Positions 54,801 to 64,000 of a stretch of 64,000 bases of DNA are shown piece after piece (position 1 is the first letter of the stretch; every line of letters starts with the position of its first letter). The stretch is from Isoetes taiwanensis (taxonomy: Eukaryota; Streptophyta; Lycopodiopsida; Isoetales; Isoetaceae). The notes below the pieces were generated by a model. That model did not search any database. It saw only the letters and a program-made list of their open reading frames with translations, and had not been told where the DNA came from. The stretch covers positions 10,612,716 through 10,676,715 of the forward strand of contig JAJEKV010000027.1 of assembly GCA_021234155.1 (NCBI GenBank). Reading direction: 5' to 3'. Position numbers and translations under genes: made by a program.

Positions 54801-54905
54801 TAGCTAATTAGACTTCCTTTTTTTTTATAGGTACAAAATGAACATAAACTACTATGGTAAAGGGCCTGGGTTGAAATATCTCCATGTTGCTTACTGGAGC
54901 TTTTA
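51508..54905 (+). pseudogene. ParB-methyltransferase gene of the second element copy, truncated
   Basis: Exon 1 is ATGGATAG at about 51510 with a GTAAGC donor. Exon 2 begins near 52112 and keeps APKKTLKITKKPHP in frame with two stops, which lets the first copy's N-terminus be understood. The ParB-like part survives in pieces: RPLQVQKIYANHLRNLKDSI and HVAPIVVLVERE near 52900-53010; YVLGGNRNFMAKRQL (GGNH has become GGNR) near 53045; CGLTDKKAKIVANIHN near 53145. In the methyltransferase part the catalytic ADLPYG has decayed to AGIAYS-like sequence near 54440, while QPFKNFEFNAF and LVVFYSSMQTGLVEANFKNHF remain. The canonical AG acceptor before GTACAAAATGAAC is intact here near 54830. The LINE at about 54906 removes the 3' end. 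Confidence 0.65.
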
Positions 54906-54951
54906 TGTTCTCAGAAGACAACTGGCAGCAAAGAGATAGCAGATTGCAGAG

Positions 54952-55939
54952 ATGGAGACCCGGGCAGAGCAACTAGAAGACGGCATCCGTTTGGCACACT
55001 TCGAAAGACAACAGCATAAGCAAGACCTTGTGACCTGCGGGCTCGTGTGGACTCCCTCTCCACCATCATAGAGGCCATGGCACAAGATAGACAGCGTGTC
55101 GATCAGGAGACAAGGGCAACCATCTCCCGCCTCCAATCAGAAGTCGCGGAGGCCGCCACCACCATGCTAGGCATGCAGACTGCCTTCGAAGCAAGTCACT
55201 CGGAGTTGAGAGAGCTTCAGAGGAAGGCCGATGCACGAGAACAAGAGCTGCAGGAGCTTAAGGCAACCGTCGCCCAGCAAGGCAAGGGCCTTTATGTGGA
55301 AGCCCATGAACAATTACGGTGATGCACACATGAATTGGCAAGGCAGCAGCAATTCCAGCAGGAGCTGAGCTCCCGACTACAGAGAGCAGAGGTCGCAGCA
55401 CGGGATATGACAGATCCACATACCCGGAAGCCTGCAAGACGCCGACCAGGGCAGCCCAACGCTGCGTCACCAAGCTGCCCCATGCAACCACCACCCCACC
55501 ACAGGTCACAACACACGCCCCGCACAACGCAAACAGCGAAGGCCGCAAGGAGCGAAGGCGCAGGAGCCACAATGTGGTGGTACGCGGCCTGAAAGAGGAG
55601 GCAGGAGAGCACCTCATCAACCGGCTCCAGACACAGATCCTGGCCTGGATGACATTCCACACGCCCGTACACATTGCTAGGGCGACACGCCATGGAGCCC
55701 AGCACCATGAACATCCCCGGGTAGTCATCTTTACAGTCAGGGACGCGCAAGGGCGAGCAGCCATCCTGCGCCAAGGCAGGCAGTTGAAGGGGACTGCCCT
55801 ATACATAGACCAGGATCTGACTCCGGCACAACAGGAGGACCGCAGACATGAGTTGGAGAAAGTCAAGAATGTCCGCACACAGGGAGGGAGGTGCAGCAGG
55901 GCTGGTTCGCAGAAAGATGCAGATCTTCAGGCAACCTAA
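54952..55939 (+). pseudogene. LINE ORF1 (coiled coil plus RNA-binding-like domain)
   Basis: Starts METRAEQLEDG and continues, after a frame change near 55035, as a long Glu/Gln/Arg-rich heptad-like coiled coil (RARVDSLSTIIEAMAQDRQ...RELQRKADAREQELQELK), with a TGA at 55320. The Pro-rich linker and the C-terminal NVVVRGLKEEAGEHLINRL...RAAILRQGRQLKGTALYIDQDL (55560-55939) resemble the RRM/C-terminal region of L1-type ORF1 proteins. At least two frame changes and one stop. Confidence 0.75.
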
Positions 55940-56123
55940 TGCTGATGCAAGCGCCTCAAACGCTCGAGGCCCTTCTGTCGAGACTCCATCTGCACATCCT
56001 ACCACAATGGCCTCACCTGCCACTGCCAACATGCCAAATGCTGCCTCCACCACCACCCCCTGTGCTGCCACCACCAAACCTACTGCTGCAGCTCCTGCCA
56101 GCAAATAGGGATTGTGCCTGTAC

Positions 56124-59109
56124 ATGGTCTCTTGGAATTGTCGGGGCTTCCCGTGGCAGAAGGGGGACAGTCTCAACTCAGTTGCTGCCGATATGGACCT
56201 CATCTTCCTCATGGAAACATGGGAGCATGCTGGACATAGATTACCCGACTTGCCAGGATACTATCGCTACTCTGTCTTCAATGAATGCACAGGAAAGCAG
56301 GGACATGGAGGGGTCGCCTGCTACTACCGGACAACTCTAGCACAGTCAGTTTCCCTGTGTAAGATAGACAAACATAATAGGCATGTGGGTGTGCGTGCAG
56401 AATTGCAGTGGTAGCCCTTTCTTTGTGGCAGCCTGCTACTTCCCACATGCCGAGAGCAACTTCTACCACAACCATCCGGATGTGGATAGGCTGCAGCCCT
56501 ATGTCGATCTATACGATAACATACAACACCACAGGCAGGAGGGTAGGATCATGCTCGTTGGAGACTTCAATGCCCGCACTGGCAAGGAACAGTCGATGCG
56601 ATTTGACCCTCTGACAGATGATGTGTTGCAGCTGAGCCCTTCAGAACGAGCTTGGCCACGGGCATCAGCTGACATTCAGGTCTCGCGCTATAGGAGGCAG
56701 ATGTTGTTGCTCTGCAGTATCTTTGACCTAGTGATTTGCAATGTGCTGGCACAGTGGCCGTCCTCGACCCAGCACACTTGCACGCAGGAGAACCAGGAGG
56801 GTGGGTCCAGCGTGGTAGACTATGTTTTGGTGGCCGAGCAGGACATGCACCTCGTCAAATATTTTCAAGTGGGAACAGCTGGTAGGGATGAGGAGGTGGA
56901 CTCAGACCACCTACCGCTCTACTTGCACCTGGCTTGGCAGGTTGCCCCAGACGCCTATCCAACACCTCCTCATCTGCCCCAGCTCAGACTGGACTATGAG
57001 CACGCTCCCACTTACTCCCAGATGCTTACAGAGGATCTGGCAAGCATCTCACAATGCTCAACGCTGGAGCAACAGGCGGGCAGGCTCATTGATGTCCTCA
57101 GGGCTGCTGCAGAGAGGTGTTTTGGGAGAAGTCATCGCCGACAAACCTCAAGAGCTACAGCCTTTCTGCGTAACCGGTGGTTCGATGCCGAGTGCAAAGA
57201 ACGCAAACGCTGGCTCTGCGAAGTCACAGACCCTACGCTACGCCCGGATGCAGTCAAGCAATACCGCACTTTCCTCAAGGCTAGAAAGGCCACGTGCGTC
57301 GCGGCCCATCAACAAGAAATGTTCTTCCTCCTGGAACATCATCCCAGGACCTTCTGGCGAAGAGTGCTCATGAGACCATTACTGCCCACGGGAAACATCA
57401 CTCCAGACCAGTGGGGCCAATGCCTACAACAGCTCTACAATCCGCAGGGTGCACGGGCAGCATTACCCCCCCAGCAGGGCCCAGTACTGGCAATCACAGA
57501 GGCGGAGGTAATGCAGCAACGTCTAGCCAATGGGAAAGCACCAGACCTTGATGGCATGCAGGCGGAGTTACTCAAGTGGGCAGGGCCACCCATAGCACCG
57601 GTACTGACAGACATGTTCAACAAGGCATTACGGGAAGGTTTTCCCTTGCAATGGACCACTAGCAGGGTTGTCCCAATCTACAAGGCAGGAGACACGCATT
57701 GCCCGGCCAATTACCGGACCATCATGATCAGCTCAGTGTTTGCAAAGCTCCTCGCCGGTATCCTCGAGCGGCAGTTGACAGGATGGGCAGAAGCAGCAGA
57801 AGTGCGGGCACTCACTCAGGTAGGATTCAGGCCGAGGCACTCAACCATAGATCATATCTTCACACTGCAGGCTCTGCTTGAGGACAGCAGGAATCGTCGG
57901 CAGGATCTGTATTGCTGCTTCGTAGACTTCGCCAAGGCTTTTGACACAGTGCCCCGAGAAAAGCTATGGGCAAGATTGCAGCAGCTAAACGTCCATATCG
58001 AACTGCAGAACGCGGTGTACATGTTATATGAGACATGCACCGGCCGGCTGCAACCAGCGGGCCGACCATTCGAGAGTAGTATCGGGGTCCGTCAAGGGTG
58101 CCCTCTATCTCCCACACTATTTGGCATGTATATTGATCAGCTGGAGAGCTGGCTCGCTGATAATGGAGGCACTGGGGCCCACCTCCTACACCAGATCATC
58201 AGGCAGCTAATCTATGCTGACGATGTGGATCTCCTGGCACACACTCGGGCAGACATGCAACGCCATCTCGATGCCCTGGACACGTTCTGCCAGGTGACTG
58301 ACATGCGCGTCAACTTAGCCAAAACCAACGTGGTTCTGATATCGTTTGCACGCCAGCCATCGCCTCCAATCCTCACTTATCGTGGCCAAAATATTGAAGT
58401 GGTGTTTGCTTACAAATATTTGGGGGTGGAGTTCCCGTCGGCCATCAACTGGGACAATTCCATCCGGCTGCGAGCCGCAGCAGGTTGGAAGGCACTCTAT
58501 GCAATGGAGAACAATAGCCACAAGGCGGAGCTGTATGATTGGGCCCACCAATCGCACCTATTCAAGGTGCTAGTAGAACCTGTGCTTTTGTACGGGGTCG
58601 AGGTCTGGGGCCCAGTGATTTCCCTCGCCACTTGGAACGACTTGGAGCAGGTGTAGAAAGCTTTCTTGGCACGAGCCCTGGGGGTGAAGTCCACAGTCCC
58701 ATACCAAATACTGTTGCAGGAAACAGGTTTCTTGCCTCTTCAAAGAGGAGCCCTTGACAGACACATCGTCTACTTCCAGAAGGTGGTCAGCATGGACGAT
58801 ATTCGTCTCCCTCACCTTGCTTGCACTATGGCAATGGGGCTTCAACGCCTTTGAGACAGAGAGATGCGTTGGGGAGCCGCGTCAGCAGAGGCTTTGTCAA
58901 CGCTACCAGGTTGGAGCTGTGAAGATGAATGCCACACCCTTCAGAGTTGCCCAGCCTATGATGACATTCGGACACGCTACGCTGAGCTGGTTCATCCTGA
59001 TCGGCCCCTACATGAGATGCTGAGCACGAGCTCGGTACGGAGGTTGGGCTCATACATTCAAGAGATCATGGATCGCCGAGATCAGCTTGGCCCTCAGGCA
59101 CTCATCTGA
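56124..59109 (+). pseudogene. LINE ORF2 (APE endonuclease, reverse transcriptase, CCHC finger)
   Basis: N-terminal APE-type endonuclease begins MVSWNCRGF (56124) and includes IFLMETWE. A frame change near 56400 leads to MLVGDFNART and SDHLPLYL. The RT follows with GKAPDLDGMQAELLKWAG, VGFRPRHSTIDHI, FVDFAKAFDTV, IGVRQGCPLSPTLFG and catalytic YADD near 58216. A TAG at 58654-58656 interrupts LEQV/KAFLARALG. Near 58855 an internal deletion removes about 60-70 codons present in the 39161 and 45164 copies. The CCHC-type finger region (EDECHTLQSCPAYDD) resumes in another frame and ends ALI at 59109. Family diagnosis is firm; the element is dead. Confidence 0.9.
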
Positions 59110-59202
59110 TGCATGTACATATTTCTATCTATATTTATATTTGTTTTTGTATCTGTACAGTTTGACAGCAAGCCTATTCCTGTCACGGTTTTTCCCCCAA
59201 AC

Positions 59203-59227
59203 AACCCTTTAGGGCGGGGAGGGGGTT
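59203..59227 (+). promoter_or_regulatory. LINE 3'-UTR hairpin
   Basis: AACCC ... GGGTT stem in the full-length copy. Longer 7-bp stems occur at the same place in other copies: AAAACCC/GGGTTTT at 45261-45284 and 22490-22512, AAAATCC/GGATTTT at 39263-39286. The paired change between copies supports RNA structure, plausibly an RT recognition element. Confidence 0.65.
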
Positions 59228-59622
59228 TTTTAACCCGGGCAGTAATACGCTTGCTGCGCCTCTTGTTGGGTCCCATAGGCCAATTGGTCTCCGTGGACGA
59301 TAAAAATTCTATTCTATTCTATTCTACTATTACTACATTATTGTACCTTCAAAACTAAAATTCGTCGAGCAGAGCTGTGAACTCTTGCCTTTTTATTCCT
59401 ATTTCATGCCTTGGGCTTTCTATGGTCCTAGAGGAAAGGGCAAATATGTTTGTTTTTATATTTGTGCCCGATGATCTACTCCTAATAATTTTAAGGGAGC
59501 TTCTGTCCAAATTGGCGTTACAATGATCCTTCAATATATTATTTTATTCCTTTGCAATTTGTGTATTTTCTTGTTTTAGAAGGGCAAATCATTGGTTATA
59601 TTTAAGGTTGGCTCTGTAGTTA

Positions 59623-60510
59623 GGCCGAAATCACACTAGAGGCCAAACTAAAAAAATGTAAAATAAAAACCAACAGAAAAATACCACGTGGAGTTTAGGC
59701 ATGCACCACATATCACATCTAGGGTGCCAAATGTCCAGTCAGCCTTTTGGCACCCTTACATTTTTGGACGGGGGAATTTCCCTGTCCCAAATTTCGGCAG
59801 GCACCACGTCATCCACCTGCTGGTGCAATCCGGCGGGAGATCATGCCTTGAGATTATCTGTTTATACAGTCCGGCGGGAGTTTTCTGGAAATTGTTGGCG
59901 TCCTCATGCAATCCGGCAGAAGTTTTCTGGAAATTATTGGAGTTCAGATGAATCGGTTGCATGTAGTCTGAAAATTGGTGAAAATCAGTGGCAAATATGT
60001 GAAATCGGTGGCAGATCTGTGAAAGACGGATCAAGAGGAAGTGCCAAGCGATGGATCAAGAGGAATCGAGAAAAGATTAAGGTCTTTTGCAAAAATCACA
60101 TCAAAGATTTTCCATCGGAGCTTTTCTAAACTCGCATCAGAGCTTTTCCATCAAAGCTTTTCAATCTTGGGACTATGATTTCAATCAGATTTTGGGTAAT
60201 ATGGATGGGGCTTTTGGCATACACATGAGCAGGAAGCCATTCCGGCTTATATTATAGTAGTAATAGACTGATTTTTATGAAGAATAGCGGAGATCGGAAG
60301 GATTAAACGCAATTACATCAGGATTTATCAAAATTTATCAGGCTCTATCACAGATTGTTGCCGCTTGTGTGGCAGGTGACATGGAAGGCTTTTTGAATAA
60401 TTTGGACACCATAGTGTGATATGGAGTAGTGGCAGAATGTTTTCGGGGCTAAACACTTGCCTAAACTTGCCACGTATCTAATTGAGTTTAGCCATAGTGT
60501 GATTTCACCC
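59623..60510. mobile_element. Tourist-like MITE (888 bp) with TTA target duplication
   Basis: Ends GGCCGAAATCACACTA and, inverted, GGGTGAAATCACACTA (14 of 16 match). Further similarity inward includes GGCCAAACT/GGCTAAACT, ACGTGG and GTTTAGGCA. Flanked by TTA at 59620-59622 and 60511-60513. GG...ends plus a TTA duplication fit PIF/Harbinger-type nonautonomous elements. A tandem CAATCCGGC[G/A]GGAG-like motif recurs three times around 59826-59932. No coding capacity. Confidence 0.7.
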
Positions 60511-60513
60511 TTA

Positions 60514-61035
60514 GAAGTCAATAGCATTCCATTAAAAAACATCATTTAAAATTCCTTAGATATTCCTTTATCCAAGGGCCAGTTAGCCAAAGCATATTAA
60601 TTTTCTTCAAGGGTTCTATTTTAATTTTCTTCTTCAAGGGTTCTACTTTACTCTGATTTACGCCAAAGAAACTGTATAATGTTTAGGAAAGAACATTTAT
60701 TATTTCTAACTTGAAAGCTAAACTGTTCAGTTTTGTGGATGCCCTTCAAAAGAATGCATTGATGGAAAAGCATTATTGAAATGTCTTCTTTCCTTGGCAA
60801 TTGTCTCTGTTTAAAATTACGTTTCTTTCACTCATCACTCAAATGCTGTTCAGCCTAGGAGCAGCAAAATAATCAAATACTCAAAAATATGATACACAGA
60901 AAACTGAACAAAACAAATTCCAAAAATGAATTTACTTTCAAGAGAATTATACTTACAACGTACATGTCATGGTTCAGGTACTCTCATTAAAAAAGGGCTC
61001 AACTCAGAACACCTAACCTATTTCATATTCAATGC
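60514..61035. other. 3' flank of the RPS23 gene
   Basis: AT-rich, no gene seen. It should contain the RPS23 3' UTR and poly(A) signals on the minus strand, which cannot be assigned by eye with confidence. Confidence 0.5.
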
Positions 61036-61715
<680 letters not shown>

Positions 61716-61784
61716 GGCTGCGAGCAGAGGGCTTCTCCGGCGACGATTCTGTGGCAAACCGCAAGCCGCTGTTCAAAGACAAGA

Positions 61785-61821
61785 GCCCTAACCTAAGCTC
61801 AAAACCCTAAACCTATTTATA
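61785..61821 (-). promoter_or_regulatory. RPS23 core promoter: TATA box and telo-box
   Basis: TATAAATA on the minus strand (61821-61814) lies about 100 bp upstream of the ATG. A telo-box AAACCCTAA (plus strand 61802-61810), plus a second CCCTAACC near 61786, sits just downstream. Telo-boxes near the start site are characteristic of plant ribosomal protein genes and link expression to cell growth. Confidence 0.7.
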
Positions 61822-62921
61822 TTACGTTTTTCCTCGGGCTAACCCATAGGTATTCAATTCAATTGTTCGTATCAATGTAGGAGAGCATTTTTTTTAGGTT
61901 GGGTTGCCCCGATAAAGGACATATTCCGGGCATATGCCAGTAATACCCGCATAATCTTTGTGACTGGCCGCTCGTGACTATCTGCGGAATAGAATGAATG
62001 TTACCTCTACGGGAAAATTCAGAGTGCTTGGCCAGGAGATGAAGAATAGGGTGGTTGCTTCAGAAAGCCGGATTGAACCCTAGAATGTATTATAATTATC
62101 AGGCCGCAAGATCTTGTCTATCACATGTTGGTTGCTTGCTTGGAAGATTGCATGTGCGCACCAGTAGCTCTGTCTATTTATTTTTCAATAATGTGTTGCC
62201 AGATCTTCCTTACATAGAAGGCAAAGTCTTCTAAATATGCAATGCCCATGTTTCTAAAGCAAAGGTATCTCTAGGATCGTTTGTAATAGTGACTAATAGT
62301 AATGAATGCGTTTATGTTAGTGCAGTCTTAGCTCAAACCTTCCTCTTCTATGATTTTGCAAAACCAATATAGTTTTTAATAGAATTCAAGTCTGAAAGAG
62401 CTTGGTCAATCGATCACCATCCCAAACACGAAAATGGTCAGTCTCTTTACCTTGTATTCGGAAAAACATGTTGGTGCATTGGGATAGAGAATTGCTGTCA
62501 AACTTGAACTTAGTGGGGGTCCAGACAAGGCTTGATCCTGAATGTGCTATAGACACAGAGAACAGGGCTTCGAACTTTGTAAAAATAAAGTTCTTGTATT
62601 TCTACTTGCACGAACTACTTCTAATTGGCCATTTCATGCTTGGCCAGGCTTTTGTCTCCAAGTGATTAAGGGATACCTCCATTATATGTGTCTCCATTTG
62701 ACACACTTGCATAAATCAATATGTCACATAGCCACGTAGAGGAATAACATAAGATCAAGGAGGTTCTAGCTTTAGAACCCTCAAAGAGCAAGTTTGGAAA
62801 AAGCTAGATTTCTGTAAGGTTTCCAGTAATGGACGAACTTGGAGATTTGAAGCTTCTTTCTCATGTTATTTTCTAGCTTTTTTATATTTATAAAGGATGT
62901 ATATAATCTAACATTGTGTAG
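61822..62921. other. Intergenic region between RPS23 and the IMPACT-like fragment
   Basis: No gene recognised on either strand. Upstream exons of the IMPACT-like gene were looked for and not found. Confidence 0.5.
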
Positions 62922-63330
62922 TTGGAGCAGCTCTCAGACCCAAGAGCAACACACAATCCCTGGGAAATGAAGGTTGACCTTTTACCATTTGAAAATCCAA
63001 TATTATAGTCTTATCAATATTACTATTCTTAAGTAATGCTTTTTCCTTGAAATTTTAGATTGGCGAGCGCTACGGTTCCAATGATGATGGGGAACTTGGC
63101 GGTATTGCAAGAAGGCCCATTTATGCTGCAATTGAAGGCTTGGGATTGGATCACATTACGGTACTTGTAATTATGTCTGCCTGGTAGCTTTAGTTCCCTG
63201 AGACACCTAACATAACCTAATTTTACTTGTTATCGAGATACTTTGGGGGAAATAAACTTGGGACTAGGGCTTGGTTAGAGCATATGGTGGCATTATTAGA
63301 TTGCTTGAAGGATGCTGATGTAGATTTATT
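62922..63330 (+). pseudogene. IMPACT/YigZ-family (UPF0029) gene fragment
   Basis: Two exon-like blocks keep splice borders: 62922-62972 (LEQLSDPRATHNPWEMK, preceded by TGTAG, followed by GT) and 63059-63160 (IGERYGSNDDGELGGIARRPIYAAIEGLGLDHIT, preceded by TTTTAG). A third block, 63236-63330, reads RYFGGNKLGT then, after a frame change near 63264, GLVRAYGGIIR. The family signature is ATHNCWAY...DDGEP-GTAGRP...GLD...V-RYFGG-KLGTGGLVRAYGG, involved in GCN2/translation control in other organisms. Here ATHNCWAY is ATHNPWEM and GTAGRP is GIARRP, upstream exons are missing, and the frame is broken, so a relic is most likely. Confidence 0.75.
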
Positions 63331-64000
63331 AAGTCAGAGATATGTTGATTGTTCTCTATGATATGGATACCCATTCTAGATCCTGATGATGTTATGTGTG
63401 TCTTACAATCTACTTGGAACTGTGTACTTTTTTGTAAAGAGAACTCTAAATTTCTCATACTACATATTTCTAGACTTGAACTTATATCAATCTACTTGCA
63501 TTGTTCTTTTGTATTATCAAACATGACTATTAGCAAAAAAAAGGGAAATGGATTTTATGCAGGAAAAATGAAATAATAAAAAACTGAGCATCTGCAAAAT
63601 GTTCTTCTTTCTTAACCTTCTTACTATCTTTGAAGGTCATTTGGCGACTTCTTTATTATTCAGTTGCAATGAATACTAGAAAGAGGAAGAGAAATACTAT
63701 GAAAATTCTCAAGGTAGTGGTGTCTAATTGAAGCTCTATGTAGAAGTTGCGTTATGGAGGAAGTGAAAGTTGTGATTAATGATGCTTTTTGGGGCCAAGT
63801 GATTACAATAATGTCAGATTAACTAAAATATGTGAATAATCTCCATCAGTCTTCAGTGAGCTTGCTCTCCTGACAACAAAAGTCTACCTTTAAGATATCT
63901 TACTTCATTTTCTTCTAAACTATTTAATGTTCTTGAAAGCATGAAAGGGTGTGTCAAATTCCTTTTTAATTTATGAAAGAAATGCACGATTTTAGAGTAG
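63331..64000. other. Right-edge sequence, no gene recognised
   Basis: AT-rich, with only short frames. No continuation of the IMPACT-like gene could be identified. Confidence 0.5.

Larger units (their letters stand above)
45087..54905. mobile_element. Second, decayed copy of the ParB-methyltransferase element
   Basis: Homologous to 29390-36415 throughout, in the same orientation and with the same divergent gene pair and palindrome arrays. Both outer ends are missing: homology starts near 45087 without a terminal repeat, and it is cut at about 54905 by a LINE. It also carries a LINE fragment (45164-45732) and a 1.6-kb compound insertion (about 47176-48743). It is more diverged and more broken than the first copy. 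Confidence 0.8.
54906..59326 (+). mobile_element. Near-full-length LINE (non-LTR retrotransposon), disrupted
   Basis: About 4.4 kb with ORF1 (54952-55939), ORF2 (56124-59109), a 3' UTR with hairpin and an (ATTCT)n tail (59306-59326). It truncates the second ParB-methyltransferase element. The 5' boundary is approximate. It is the most complete member of a family with fragments at 1, 39161, 45164 and a relic at 22485. Frame breaks in both ORFs make it non-autonomous. Confidence 0.9.

Overview
The window looks like plant nuclear DNA dominated by nested transposable elements. A fern or other seed-free plant is plausible, but that lineage is a weak inference. The plant evidence is: a spliced cytosolic ribosomal protein gene (RPS23/uS12) with a telo-box promoter, a Copia element primed by initiator-Met tRNA, a TNP2-type CACTA transposase with intact introns, and small secreted cysteine-rich peptide genes. 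No prokaryotic gene organisation is present.

Layout. Positions 1-1300 hold the 3' half of a LINE on the minus strand. Positions 1441-22430 and 23490-40545 are two tandem copies of one ancestral segment of about 7.1 kb. Each copy carries a defensin-like peptide gene, a tRNA-derived SINE and a decayed Ty3/gypsy gag-pol relic, and each was later filled with different insertions. Copy 1 received a poly(A) retro-insertion (2445-2971), a young intact Copia element (3327-8406) placed 10 bp upstream of the peptide gene TATA box, and an 8.2-kb CACTA-superfamily element (12722-20934) with atypical ends. Copy 2 received an 8.1-kb element with terminal inverted repeats (29218-37341) and a LINE (39161-40422). 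Because each copy keeps the uninterrupted version of the other copy's insertion sites, most element boundaries can be read to within a few bases.

The most unusual object is the 29218-37341 element, with a decayed relative at 45087-54905. It carries two divergent genes. The minus-strand gene encodes a transposase-like protein containing DNTTRENKNQ and GHTHDQIDQMF motifs. The plus-strand gene encodes a ParB-like domain followed by a beta-order DNA methyltransferase domain. The shared 5' region and the introns of the plus gene hold arrays of a palindrome with core GTGTATTCCGGAATACAC, including a perfect 38-bp palindrome at 33204-33241. A mobile ParB-methyltransferase gene with its own palindromic site array is the best candidate here for an undescribed system. 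Both copies in this window have damaged reading frames.

Positions 40545-45086 are mostly unrecognised. A near-full-length but disrupted LINE (54906-59326) truncates the second ParB-methyltransferase element. It is followed by a Tourist-like MITE (59623-60510), the apparently intact RPS23 gene on the minus strand (61036-61715), and a broken IMPACT/YigZ-family gene fragment (62922-63330).
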